Assembly (NCBI GenBank): GCA_943788005.1
Contig: CALSOP010000001.1
Location: forward strand, 489,057-553,056
Length of the DNA: 64,000 nt
Source of the DNA: an uncultured Gammaproteobacteria bacterium
GTDB lineage: Bacteria > Pseudomonadota > Gammaproteobacteria > Eutrophobiales > Eutrophobiaceae
Direction of reading: 5' to 3'
The notes below the pieces were generated by a model. That model saw nothing but the letters and a program-made list of their open reading frames with translations, did not search any database and was not told the origin of the DNA. Both the position numbers and the translations under genes were made by a program. Shown piece after piece: positions 49,261 to 58,169 of the stretch; the first letter of the stretch is position 1; the number at the start of each line of letters is the position of its first letter.

Positions 49261-50446
49261 GCTGATCCATTAATGCAAATCCTTTCAAAGCATTGTCATA
49301 CTTTTTTGTTAGCGCCATAACCTTGAAACGTTCGCCCATTTCTTCTGGCATGGTTAATATGCGTACTTGCTGTGCTATTTTCGTTTGTGCTTTTATATCG
49401 AGCTGATTCATATCTGCGAGTAATTCTTCAAGGCCACAACCAAAAAGAAAATAGGTCTGATTGGTATACCCACTGACATGTAAACCGACTGCGTCAGCAG
49501 ATTCCGCGACAGCGGTAAAGTTGGCAGAGCTAGTAATGTCTTGTAAACCCGGATTATAAAACGGATCCGCATGTACTCGGTGTCGATAATGACACAACAA
49601 ACTACCATCCATTCTTTCTGGATGATAATACTCTGCGGTCGAGTAACCATAATCAATAAATATCATTACGCCTCTATACAGCACTTTCTCTAAGCCACTT
49701 AACCATTGTTCTAGTTGAGTATTTATCTCCGAGATATAATTCTCGGGAAATGGTGCTGCCAAATCATTTTCTAATCCCTCCAGACTTTTAAGCAGCTTAT
49801 CTTCAGCGTCACTGCCAACCCAGATAAATTGATTATCACCCAATCCAACCTTCATCTCTTTAAAGCCTGTAGATGTCTTTTTAAATCGCTTCACAGGTAA
49901 TGCATCCAATACCTCATTCGCAAGGACAACACCTGAGACTCCTTCCACCGGTAATGTATCTAACCAGGTCACTCGATCGAGAAGGTGTGGAATAGTTTCT
50001 TTTAAATTGTCTTGTTGGCGTTGTTTCAGGTCGGCACTAACTTCGAGAATTAAATATTTATCGGGTAACGAGTTCTGCTTTTCCAATTCTAGCAATATAT
50101 CTCTGGCCATAGCACCAGTGCCTGCTCCTAACTCAAGGATATTGCCAGTACCAAGTTCATTTAATACCTGCTCGCATTGACGTGCCAGACACTGTGAAAA
50201 TATTGGCGATAATTCAGGTGCGGTTACAAAATCACCATCTGAACCAAATTTACGGCTGCCTGCACTGTAATAGCCCAATCCAGGTTCATATAAAGCAAGT
50301 TTCATGTACTCATCAAAGCTGATCGCGCCACCTTGCTTTTGCAGGGCTGCTTTGATGCACTCAATCAGTTTTTGACTTTGAAAGAGTGCGTCTTGATCCG
50401 GAACAGGCAAGATTGATTCCGTCTTTAGAGGTTTCGATTGTGTCAT
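49247..50446 (-). CDS. MidA/NDUFAF7-type SAM-dependent methyltransferase
   Basis: A 399-residue COG1565 methyltransferase: FDEYMKLALYEPGLGYYSAG, FVTAPELSPIFSQCLARQ, SAM motif NILELGAGTGAMARDI, ANEVLDALPVKRF, FIDYGYSTAEYYHPERMDGSLLCHYRHR and HADPFYNPGLQDITS. The mitochondrial relative methylates an arginine of complex I; in bacteria the target is unproven. Its start is 64 bp from the divergent pteridine reductase gene. Confidence 0.88.
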   Translation of the reverse strand: MTQSKPLKTESILPVPDQDALFQSQKLIECIKAALQKQGGAISFDEYMKLALYEPGLGYYSAGSRKFGSDGDFVTAPELSPIFSQCLARQCEQVLNELGTGNILELGAGTGAMARDILLELEKQNSLPDKYLILEVSADLKQRQQDNLKETIPHLLDRVTWLDTLPVEGVSGVVLANEVLDALPVKRFKKTSTGFKEMKVGLGDNQFIWVGSDAEDKLLKSLEGLENDLAAPFPENYISEINTQLEQWLSGLEKVLYRGVMIFIDYGYSTAEYYHPERMDGSLLCHYRHRVHADPFYNPGLQDITSSANFTAVAESADAVGLHVSGYTNQTYFLFGCGLEELLADMNQLDIKAQTKIAQQVRILTMPEEMGERFKVMALTKKYDNALKGFALMDQRVRL

Positions 50447-50510
50447 AATTAGTCCATGTTATTCTGTTTCTGAAATGATTCAATACATCAATTAAATGAT
50501 ATAAAAAATT

Positions 50511-51242
50511 GTGATAAATAAAACGGCATTGATAACTGGTGCTGCTAAGCGCATAGGTGCAGCAATAGCGGAACAACTTCATTCATCCGGCATGAATGTC
50601 ATTATTCACTATAATAGTTCTGCTAAAGAAGCTCATGAACTGGTAAGAAAACTTAATGGGATTAGGCGTGATTCCGCCATTATGATTCAGGCCGATCTAG
50701 AACATAAAGAATATTACTCGGCTTTGATCGACGCCGCGCTTGATTTTAAAGGCGGTCTGGACGTATTGATTAATAACGCTTCAGCCTACTACCCAACATC
50801 ACTAGCTTCCCTAGATGATCAACAATGGAATGAATTAATCAACACCAACCTTAAAGCCCCTCTTTTTCTATCACAGCTAGCTGCAAAATCACTACGTTCA
50901 AATAAAGGCTGCATTATTAACATCACTGATATACATGCAAACAGGCCATTAAGAAACCATTCTGTTTATAGCATCTCTAAAGCGGGGCTTGTCATGCTGA
51001 CTCAATCGTTGGCAAAGGAAATGGCACCAGCTATTCGCGTCAATGCTATAGCGCCCGGAGTAATTATGTGGCCTGATAATATAGAAGAAGAAAAAAAGAA
51101 CGAAATATTAAATGAAACCATGATGAAGAGAACGGGCAACGTAGAAGATATAACAAAAGCCGTTTTATTTTTTATCAAAGATGCAGATTATATTACCGGA
51201 CAAGTGCTTAATATTGATGGTGGCAGGACACTTTACTCTTAG
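50511..51242 (+). CDS. Short-chain pteridine/dihydropteridine reductase
   Basis: A 243-residue SDR enzyme: TGAAKRIGAAIAEQL, HYNSSAKEAHELV, VLINNASAYYP, YSISKAGLVMLTQSLAKEMAP. The TGAAKRIG and HYN features point to pteridine reductase/FolM, reducing dihydrofolate or dihydromonapterin. A GTG start at 50511 is used. It lies near folK/folB, consistent with a role in pterin metabolism. Confidence 0.87.
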   Translation: MINKTALITGAAKRIGAAIAEQLHSSGMNVIIHYNSSAKEAHELVRKLNGIRRDSAIMIQADLEHKEYYSALIDAALDFKGGLDVLINNASAYYPTSLASLDDQQWNELINTNLKAPLFLSQLAAKSLRSNKGCIINITDIHANRPLRNHSVYSISKAGLVMLTQSLAKEMAPAIRVNAIAPGVIMWPDNIEEEKKNEILNETMMKRTGNVEDITKAVLFFIKDADYITGQVLNIDGGRTLYS

Positions 51243-51245
51243 AAA

Positions 51246-51659
51246 TTATCGAAATTTTGGAAACTCCCCGTCAATAAACCACTGATTAGTCTCTTCTTTA
51301 ACCCACCATCGCTGCTTAAGTTTAAGTTTCCTGATCGTACCTTCATCTTTAAAATAATAGCTTATTTCCGTTTTTACATATGCTTCAGTGTTCTCCGGGT
51401 TGAGAATTTTTTCTATGACCTTTACTCCGGTCACACTAAGTTCTTTCAAAGAATCTAAATCAGCGGGGGGTTTAGTGCCATTTGGAGAGACATGATACGC
51501 ATATGCTTCCGGATATTGCGCCCAGCGCATCGCCACATCATAACTAGTGACCGCCGCTTCAATATTATTCACTCTCTTTGTTGTTGTATATCGATTACAA
51601 CCACTTAGAGAAACAACGAGAATCACAAGAACTATTTTGGAAAATAAGCTGGCATTCAT
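51246..51659 (-). CDS. Uncharacterised small lipoprotein
   Basis: A 137-residue protein with a lipoprotein signal (IVLVILVVSLSGCNRY). The rest resembles NTF2-like accessory lipoproteins: VTSYDVAMRWAQYPEAYAYH ... VKVIEKILNPENTEAYVKTEISYYFKDEG ... QRWWVKEETNQWFIDGEFP. I choose the ATG at 51659, directly before the signal peptide. It converges with the pteridine reductase gene. Confidence 0.75.
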   Translation of the reverse strand: MNASLFSKIVLVILVVSLSGCNRYTTTKRVNNIEAAVTSYDVAMRWAQYPEAYAYHVSPNGTKPPADLDSLKELSVTGVKVIEKILNPENTEAYVKTEISYYFKDEGTIRKLKLKQRWWVKEETNQWFIDGEFPKFR

Positions 51660-51734
51660 TATTGTCGGGGCTCCAGTTTGTATAGGTTTCATTATTACAG
51701 TCTCAGAAAAATATTTCATCCGTGCGACTATGTT

Positions 51735-52343
51735 TTACAGTTTTATTTCGTTTAAACCAGTATAAATAATCTCTGCATAATCCTCATTCGCAACCAATGA
51801 AAGATGAATTTGATCCTCTGAGACAAAATCCTCAACCTTAATTCCTCGTTCTGACATCTGTTTTGGAACATCGATTAATAAGGCATTCAATTCATTGGCA
51901 ACCGCCTCGATAGCCTTGCTATAGGGTGCATAATTATCATTATAACTTTTGCCATTACCTTGCTCACCATCAACTTCACCAATGGTGTGATTCAATATAA
52001 AAACCGGCACGCTGTTATGAGCTTTAACGATACGATGAAATTCTTTCAGGTTCTTTTCAAATTCTGCTAAACCAACACGCGGTTTTATGGCGAAGTCTTT
52101 TACATTCGCATCATTTAAACCAAATTGAATGAAGACTACCCCAGGCAATAAGGGCAGCACATCCAAATTAAAACGATCGAAACCTTGAGCGGTAGTATTG
52201 CCACCAATACCTTTATTATGAACACTAAACGTTTCTGGTTTTACCGTATCCAGCTTTATCTGTAACAAGTTGGTCCAGCGATCGTTAGTCGTAAATTCCG
52301 CACCTTCCGTTATGGAATCTCCGAAAAAGATGATATTGATCAT
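51735..52343 (-). CDS. SGNH/GDSL-family hydrolase
   Basis: A 202-residue serine esterase-type protein: nucleophile block IIFFGDSITEGAEFTTNDRW, GIGGNTTAQGFDR, FIQFGLNDANVKD and the late DQIHLSLVANEDYA for the Asp-His pair. No signal peptide. It overlaps folK by 4 bases and probably belongs to the folB-folK operon. The substrate is unknown. Confidence 0.87.
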   Translation of the reverse strand: MINIIFFGDSITEGAEFTTNDRWTNLLQIKLDTVKPETFSVHNKGIGGNTTAQGFDRFNLDVLPLLPGVVFIQFGLNDANVKDFAIKPRVGLAEFEKNLKEFHRIVKAHNSVPVFILNHTIGEVDGEQGNGKSYNDNYAPYSKAIEAVANELNALLIDVPKQMSERGIKVEDFVSEDQIHLSLVANEDYAEIIYTGLNEIKL

Positions 52344-52834
52344 AAACTGAATGGTGCAGATATCTGCCGCATAACTTCTCTAGACGAGTCAAACTTATTC
52401 CATAATTGTGTCATAGTCTCGCCCGTCGCTGGGTGTTTTAAATTTGGTGCTATGTCACTAAGCGGTTTTAAAACAAAACCAAACTCTGTGATGTCGGATC
52501 TAGGTATATGATATTTATCATTTGCTTCATCACCAAATAATAAAAGGTCTACATCAAGTGTACGTGAAGAATATCGAGTTTCATTACGGCTTCGTCCAAA
52601 TTGATATTCAATCTCACGTAAGTCATGGGCCAATTCGTGAATAGGCAGATCAGTTTTCAATCCCACAACCAGATTGTAGAAATCATCGCCCTCAAAACCA
52701 AACGCCTCCGTTTCATATACAGGTGAGAGTGTTAACTCACCATAGCATGATTGTATTTCTAGCAAACCATCACGAATATTTTTCTCACGATCGATATTGC
52801 TACCAATGCCCAGATATACCTGAGTCATTGTCAT
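52340..52834 (-). CDS. folK: 2-amino-4-hydroxy-6-hydroxymethyldihydropteridine diphosphokinase
   Basis: A 164-residue HPPK: VYLGIGSNIDREKNI, SPVYETEAFGFEGDDFYNLVVGLKT, and the signature RTLDVDLLLFGDE with HIPRSDITEFGFVLKPLSDIAP. It catalyses the step before dihydropteroate synthase in folate synthesis. Overlaps folB by 4 bases. Confidence 0.95.
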   Translation of the reverse strand: MTMTQVYLGIGSNIDREKNIRDGLLEIQSCYGELTLSPVYETEAFGFEGDDFYNLVVGLKTDLPIHELAHDLREIEYQFGRSRNETRYSSRTLDVDLLLFGDEANDKYHIPRSDITEFGFVLKPLSDIAPNLKHPATGETMTQLWNKFDSSREVMRQISAPFSL

Positions 52835-53187
52835 TCTTTATTGCCACGTTCAATGATGACGCCAACATCCCTGACGCCACGAACAGCACCTTTCTTATTA
52901 AGCGAAAGACGGCACCACGGAACAGCAAATTCGGTCATGATGATCTCTGCAATTCGTTCCGCAAGTGTTTCTACTAATTCAAATTCACTGTCGCCAACAA
53001 ACGTCATTAGTCGTTTTGCGACCGCTTTGTAATTCAGGGTGTCGTCAATATTATCACTATTGGCCGCTTTACGAATATCCGTACCCATCTCTAAATCGAG
53101 AATAATGGTCTGTTTCATCCTGCGTTCCCAATCGTATATTCCAATGACTGTATCGATCCGGAGATCTCTGAGATAAATAATATCCAT
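52831..53187 (-). CDS. folB: Dihydroneopterin aldolase
   Basis: A 118-residue FolB: MDIIYLRDLRIDTVIGIYDWERRMKQTIILDLEMGTD, NYKAVAKRL and FELVETLAERIAEIIM with the catalytic pattern, then the KKGAVRGVRDVGVIIER end. The ATG at 53187 starts the folded domain. It makes 6-hydroxymethyl-dihydropterin, the substrate of FolK. Confidence 0.95.
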   Translation of the reverse strand: MDIIYLRDLRIDTVIGIYDWERRMKQTIILDLEMGTDIRKAANSDNIDDTLNYKAVAKRLMTFVGDSEFELVETLAERIAEIIMTEFAVPWCRLSLNKKGAVRGVRDVGVIIERGNKE

Positions 53188-53330
53188 AGTGCCTATATCT
53201 TTTGTGACCATTTGTAATTTAATCTTACGCCAGTATAACCGTTTGCTTGAGCACAACTCTACAAACTAGACATACATTATTTTAATAACTAATCTTATAA
53301 TCATAAGCCAATATACAAATAGTAAACGCC

Positions 53331-53939
53331 ATGACTAATTTGATTCCGATAATCCTGATCGCTATTGCTTATCTAATGGGTTCAATCGCTTCAGCCATTC
53401 TTGTCTGCAAGCTATTCGGTCTTGCTGATCCACGTAGCGAAGGCTCAGGAAACCCCGGCGCGACAAATGTAATGCGTTTACACGGTAAGAAGGCGGCAAT
53501 TCTTACTCTTGCTGGAGATGTATTAAAAGGTGTTATTCCAGTTTTGCTTGCTAAAGTCCTTGGCAGTTCTGAATTTATGATAACCCTCTGCGGGCTTGCT
53601 GCCTTTCTTGGACATCTGTTTCCTATATTTTTTAGCTTTAAAGGTGGCAAAGGCGTCGCAACATTGATCGGCGTTTTGTTTGCGACACATTGGTTACTGG
53701 GTCTTGCTTATATTGGCACTTGGGGGCTTTCCGCTCTCTTATTTCGTTACTCTTCACTTTCAGCACTAATTGCAGCAGTGCTAACACCTCTCTATTCCTG
53801 GCTAATTTTGCAAAATACCAACGTCTTCATATGTCATAGCGTGATGGCCGTCTTACTGCTTTGGAGACATCAATCTAATATTCGTAAATTAATCGCCGGA
53901 ACAGAAGACAAGATCGGGCAAAAGAAAGAACAAGCCTAG
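53331..53939 (+). CDS. plsY: Acyl-phosphate glycerol-3-phosphate acyltransferase
   Basis: A 202-residue membrane protein with five hydrophobic segments and the family motifs GSIASAILVCKLF, GSGNPGATNVMR and FKGGKGVATLIGV. It starts phospholipid synthesis from acyl-phosphate; PlsC acts next. It is divergent from folB and converges with tsaD. Confidence 0.95.
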   Translation: MTNLIPIILIAIAYLMGSIASAILVCKLFGLADPRSEGSGNPGATNVMRLHGKKAAILTLAGDVLKGVIPVLLAKVLGSSEFMITLCGLAAFLGHLFPIFFSFKGGKGVATLIGVLFATHWLLGLAYIGTWGLSALLFRYSSLSALIAAVLTPLYSWLILQNTNVFICHSVMAVLLLWRHQSNIRKLIAGTEDKIGQKKEQA

Positions 53940-53948
53940 TGTATTAAA

Positions 53949-54953
53949 TCACAAGGACTCTAATGGCCATCGAGGTTTTGCTTGAAAGTTAAGCGATTCT
54001 GTCTGACCGGCCTTGATTCTCAGGTAACCGGCATAGGCGATCATTGCCCCATTATCCGTACAAAATTCAGCACGTGGGAAATAGGCTTTTCCATTTACCC
54101 CTTCCATCAATTCAATCAACCCCGCCCGCAATTGCGTATTTGCACTAACACCACCAGCAACAATTAGCCGCTTTAATCCCGTTTCCTTAATTGCACGGCG
54201 ACACTTAATAACAAAAGTATCCACTACGGCGTCAACAAATGCCCGAGCGATATCCGCACGTGTTTGATCATCATCCGATTCCGCTTTCACTGTATTCATG
54301 GCATAAGTCTTCAATCCACTAAAGCTAAAATCCAGACCAGGCCGTTCGGTCATAGGCCTTGGAAAGTGGAAGCGCTTACTATCGCCTTTTTCAGCCAATG
54401 CTGACAAAACTGGTCCGCCTGGATAAGGCAACCCCAATAATTTAGCGGTCTTATCGAAGGCCTCCCCAGCGGCATCATCTACAGATTCACCGAGAATTTC
54501 GTATTTACCGGGCCCATTTACATTCACAATCAAGGTATGTCCACCTGAAACCAGTAATGCCAGAAAAGGGTATTCAGGGATCTCCTCTTCCAACATGGGC
54601 GCTAATAAATGCGCCTCCATATGATGTACCCCAACAGCCGGGATAGACAATGAATAGGCCAAACTACGGCCCGTCGCTGTACCAACAAGCAAGGCCCCCA
54701 TTAAACCCGGGCCAGCGGTATAGGCAATGGCATCTAGTGATTTAAGCTTAGTTTTTGCCTCTGCTACAGTCTTTCTAATCAGCGGTAAGACCCTGCGGAC
54801 ATGATCGCGTGAGGCCAACTCTGGAACAACACCTCCGTATTCCTCATGCAACTTAACCTGACTATAAAGATTATGTGCGATAAGCCCCTTTTCGGAGTCA
54901 TAAATCGCTATACCCGTCTCATCACATGAGGTTTCTATTCCCAATACCTGCAT
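53949..54953 (-). CDS. tsaD: tRNA threonylcarbamoyladenosine transferase TsaD
   Basis: A 334-residue Kae1/Gcp protein: [16 protein letters not shown], the metal histidines in [47 protein letters not shown], and ANTQLRAGL. It makes the t6A modification at position 37 of ANN-decoding tRNAs, including the CAU-anticodon tRNA at 60 kb. Divergent from rpsU as in most gammaproteobacteria. Confidence 0.96.
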   Translation of the reverse strand: MQVLGIETSCDETGIAIYDSEKGLIAHNLYSQVKLHEEYGGVVPELASRDHVRRVLPLIRKTVAEAKTKLKSLDAIAYTAGPGLMGALLVGTATGRSLAYSLSIPAVGVHHMEAHLLAPMLEEEIPEYPFLALLVSGGHTLIVNVNGPGKYEILGESVDDAAGEAFDKTAKLLGLPYPGGPVLSALAEKGDSKRFHFPRPMTERPGLDFSFSGLKTYAMNTVKAESDDDQTRADIARAFVDAVVDTFVIKCRRAIKETGLKRLIVAGGVSANTQLRAGLIELMEGVNGKAYFPRAEFCTDNGAMIAYAGYLRIKAGQTESLNFQAKPRWPLESL

Positions 54954-55063
54954 TTATCTCAATGTTTCCGTAAAATTATTATTATTGGATTGCAATTTCA
55001 TTCATTCCCACTAAAATGGCCGCCTTTTCCCAATAGAGCAAAGGACTTAGGAAAACAAATACT

Positions 55064-55279
55064 ATGCCTTCAGTTAAGTTAAGAGACAACGAACCATTTG
55101 ATATCGCAATGCGTCGATTCAAGCGTGCATGTGAAAAAGCGGGTACCCTCGCTGACGTTCATCGCCGTGAATTTTACGAAAAGCCTACCCAGGTTCGTAA
55201 ACGTAAAGCTGCTGCTGCGGTCAAACGTTCACAAAAACAGGCGTCTAGAAACGTCCTGCATCGTATCCGTCCATTCTAA
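55064..55279 (+). CDS. rpsU: 30S ribosomal protein S21
   Basis: A 71-residue basic protein: [20 protein letters not shown], the [18 protein letters not shown] core and a [14 protein letters not shown] tail. It is the first gene of the macromolecular-synthesis operon rpsU-yqeY-dnaG-rpoD. TAGGA precedes the ATG. Confidence 0.96.
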   Translation: MPSVKLRDNEPFDIAMRRFKRACEKAGTLADVHRREFYEKPTQVRKRKAAAAVKRSQKQASRNVLHRIRPF

Positions 55280-55309
55280 TACACTTCTTCAGGTTCTCGT
55301 TAATCAGCC

Positions 55310-55759
55310 ATGGCTGATATCAAATCCCAAATTAGTGACGACGTGAAGGCTGCCATGCGCAGTAAAGACAAGGAACGCCTCGGCGCTCTGCGTCTTATTC
55401 AGGCGGCATTCAAACAGAAAGAAGTCGATGAGCGCATTGAATTGAGTGATGAGCAAGTCATTGTCATCCTTGATAAAATGGCCAAACAACATCGTGATTC
55501 CATTACACAATTCAAAGATGCCAACCGTGACGATCTGGTTAAAATTGAGCAATTTGAACTCGATATCATTGATGCTTACTTACCTGCTAAATTATCTGAC
55601 GAAGAGATAAGCGCATTAATCGAAGGGGCAATCTCGAAAAGCGGTGCAGAATCGATAAAAGACATGGGTAAGGTAATGGGTATGCTCAAGGGCGAACTGC
55701 AGGGTCGTGCCGATATGGGCAAAGTCAGCGGATTAATTAAGGCTAAACTCAGCACCTAA
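55310..55759 (+). CDS. YqeY/GatB-like domain protein
   Basis: A 149-residue protein of the YqeY family: AMRSKDKERLGALRLIQAAFKQKEVDERIEL, EQFELDIIDAYLPAKLSDEEI and VMGMLKGELQGRADMGKVSGLIKAKL. The domain is shared with the tail of GatB; its function as a stand-alone protein is uncertain. It lies in the conserved position between rpsU and dnaG. Confidence 0.92.
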   Translation: MADIKSQISDDVKAAMRSKDKERLGALRLIQAAFKQKEVDERIELSDEQVIVILDKMAKQHRDSITQFKDANRDDLVKIEQFELDIIDAYLPAKLSDEEISALIEGAISKSGAESIKDMGKVMGMLKGELQGRADMGKVSGLIKAKLST

Positions 55760-55999
55760 CAAAATAAGTTCCAGCAACAGTCGCTGAAATTCTATGCGCT
55801 GTTAATACCCAAGATACTTGAAGATGCCGGTTTTAGCCCATCTGTTTTCATCCAGAGCATCGTCGCCTCAAGCGCCTACTGTTGGTGCTCTTCCTTTCAG
55901 GGAGCCGCCATGCGCGTCATCGCGTCTCACCCTGAATAAAAACAGACGCACTCTAATTCCATCATCTTCAAGTATCTTGGGTATATACTAGATTTAATT
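55760..55999. other. yqeY-dnaG gap inside the macromolecular-synthesis operon
   Basis: A 240-bp insertion-like gap between co-transcribed genes that are usually close. It is almost filled by the 180-bp inverted repeat at 55805-55984. Confidence 0.6.
55805..55984. repeat. 180-bp element with 22-bp perfect terminal inverted repeats
   Basis: Arms at 55805-55826 and 55963-55984 are perfect complements (ATACCCAAGATACTTGAAGA...). A second, inner pairing involves CTGTTTT at 55844-55850 with AAAACAG at 55939-55945. The whole unit can fold into one long hairpin and has no coding capacity, as expected of a MITE or a REP-like element. Confidence 0.8.
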
Positions 56000-57802
56000 A
56001 TGGCTGGCAGAATTCCTCAACATTTCATCGATGAACTACTCGCACGAATTGATATCGTCGATATCGTTGACGCTTATGTCCCGCTTAAAAAAGCTGGGCG
56101 TAACCATCAAGCCTGTTGCCCGTTTCACGACGAAAAGACACCTTCTTTCACAGTAAGCCAGCAAAAGCAGTTTTACCATTGCTTTGGTTGTGGCGCGAAT
56201 GGCACTGCGATCAGCTTTCTAATGGAATACCTACACATGGACTTCATAGAAGCGATTGAAGATCTTGCTTCTCGTGCTGGCGTAGAGATTCCTCGTGACG
56301 CAATCCAGTCTTCAGCAGCTAACAATCAATCCAGCGAATTGTATGAACTGATGGAGATAGTTACCGGTTATTATTCGAAACAACTTCGAAATCACTCTCA
56401 AGCGAATAGTGTGATTAATTATTTAAAAAGTCGTGGTATCAGCGGTGAAATTGCTGCGGAATATGAATTGGGCTTTGCCCCTCCCGGTTGGGACAATTTG
56501 ATGACCGAGTTGGGTGGATCGGATGGCGCTCAAAAACGCTTACTTAAAATCGGCGCGATCATCGAAAACGACCGCGGCGGTTACTATGATCGCTTTAGAG
56601 ATCGACTTACCTTCCCCATTCGGGATCAACGTGGTCGAGCCATCGGCATGGGCGGCAGAGTATTGGGTGATGACAAACCAAAATACCTGAACTCTCCAGA
56701 AACACCCATATTCCACAAAGGCCGTGAATTATATGGCCTATACCAGGCAAGAAAAACATTAAAAGAGGTCGACAGCCTATTTGTAGTTGAAGGCTATATG
56801 GATGTAATTGCGCTAGCACAGTTTGGAATACGTAATGCCGTTGCTAGTTTAGGTACCGCTGCGACACCAGAACACATGGAAAAAATGTTCCGGGTTACTA
56901 GTAAAATTGTATTTTGTTTTGATGGGGATGAGGCTGGAAATAAAGCAGCTTGGCGCGGTTTGGAAAACTCATTACCTTTGTTGAAAGATGATAAACAAGT
57001 TTACTTCATGTTCCTGCCAGAAGGAGAAGACCCAGATACCTTTGTTCGCAATAAGGGCAAAGAGGCGTTTCTTGACACTAATTTACAAACACCTTTATCA
57101 GAATACCTGTTTAGTTATCTCAGCAAAGATAAAGATTTAAAATCGCTCGAATCTCAAGCATCAATGGCTAAAATTACTTTGCCATTTATTGGAAAACTCT
57201 CGTCAGCCCCTGCTCTAAGCTCGGTTTTAGTCAGGAAGTTAAGTGACATAACCAAGATACCGCCTGAAGAATTGACAGTACAATTGCGAGAATATAAACA
57301 AACAGGTTCTATAAAAACACCATTACATAGTAGTGGGAGCACCTTTAAAAAAGACGATGGTCAACAAAGTCAATTGACTGAAGCAATCAAATTATTGTTA
57401 AGAAAACCAGAGTTGGCTTTGGATGATTCATTAAATCAAAAACTTGCAGAAATAGAAGTTAGAGGAATCGAGTTCTTAATAGAAATAGTCAAATACATAC
57501 AGAGCAATCCAAGCACGACGATAGCAGGCATAACTGAAAACTATCGTGACCGCGAAAAGATCAGAAATAGATTAATTGAACTAGCTCCGTCCGAATCTCA
57601 GTATGGAGACGCTGATTTTTCTGATGAATCGATCCGTGACAGTTTTCTTGATTCTATGAATCGGCTAAAAGAAATTACTATTGACTCTAGACTTCGAGAA
57701 TTCGGAAATTTAAGTAATATGGACGAATTAACTGAAGAAAAGAAACGAGAATGGCGATTATTACTTGAAGCAAAAAAACAGCTTAAAATGGCAAAATCCT
57801 AA
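56000..57802 (+). CDS. dnaG: DNA primase
   Basis: A 600-residue primase: N-terminal CHC2 zinc finger (HQACCPFHDEKTPSFTVS with QFYHCFGCGANG), the TOPRIM catalytic core (VVEGYMDVIALAQFG, FCFDGDEAGNKAAWRG, LPEGEDPDTF) and a C-terminal helicase-interaction domain (~430-600). It makes RNA primers for DNA replication. Its start sits 15 bp after the inverted-repeat element. Confidence 0.96.
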   Translation: MAGRIPQHFIDELLARIDIVDIVDAYVPLKKAGRNHQACCPFHDEKTPSFTVSQQKQFYHCFGCGANGTAISFLMEYLHMDFIEAIEDLASRAGVEIPRDAIQSSAANNQSSELYELMEIVTGYYSKQLRNHSQANSVINYLKSRGISGEIAAEYELGFAPPGWDNLMTELGGSDGAQKRLLKIGAIIENDRGGYYDRFRDRLTFPIRDQRGRAIGMGGRVLGDDKPKYLNSPETPIFHKGRELYGLYQARKTLKEVDSLFVVEGYMDVIALAQFGIRNAVASLGTAATPEHMEKMFRVTSKIVFCFDGDEAGNKAAWRGLENSLPLLKDDKQVYFMFLPEGEDPDTFVRNKGKEAFLDTNLQTPLSEYLFSYLSKDKDLKSLESQASMAKITLPFIGKLSSAPALSSVLVRKLSDITKIPPEELTVQLREYKQTGSIKTPLHSSGSTFKKDDGQQSQLTEAIKLLLRKPELALDDSLNQKLAEIEVRGIEFLIEIVKYIQSNPSTTIAGITENYRDREKIRNRLIELAPSESQYGDADFSDESIRDSFLDSMNRLKEITIDSRLREFGNLSNMDELTEEKKREWRLLLEAKKQLKMAKS

Positions 57803-58169
57803 GCTCTTTAAATTATATCCACACGAACTTTAATACCTTTCCCTCAACTGGAATAACTTTTATGTGCGAACTTGATTGAATACATACAGAGTAGACCCCA
57901 ATATAAGCTCGGGCAGAATGTTAGAGAATTGGCACAATTCAGAAAAGCAGTGATTAGGCCACTAGGTGAATTGAAGAACAAAAACCTAAATACCGGGACT
58001 GTATAAATATGGGCTGGACTCATAATTATTATTAATAATCCGACCTAGCGCATTCTTGATCTGTGTGTTAGAATTGACTGATTTAGTCCGGACAAATGTT
58101 TGTTATTAATCAAACAGTTATAACTCTTTCACCGAATAAATATATAGCAAATATCGAGCCAAACTTCCT
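57803..58169. other. dnaG-rpoD intergenic region
   Basis: A 367-bp gap, larger than usual for this operon. A TTGACT at 58074 could be a -35 box for an rpoD-proximal promoter, but no convincing -10 follows at 17 bp. No terminator, repeat or gene is seen. Confidence 0.4.
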
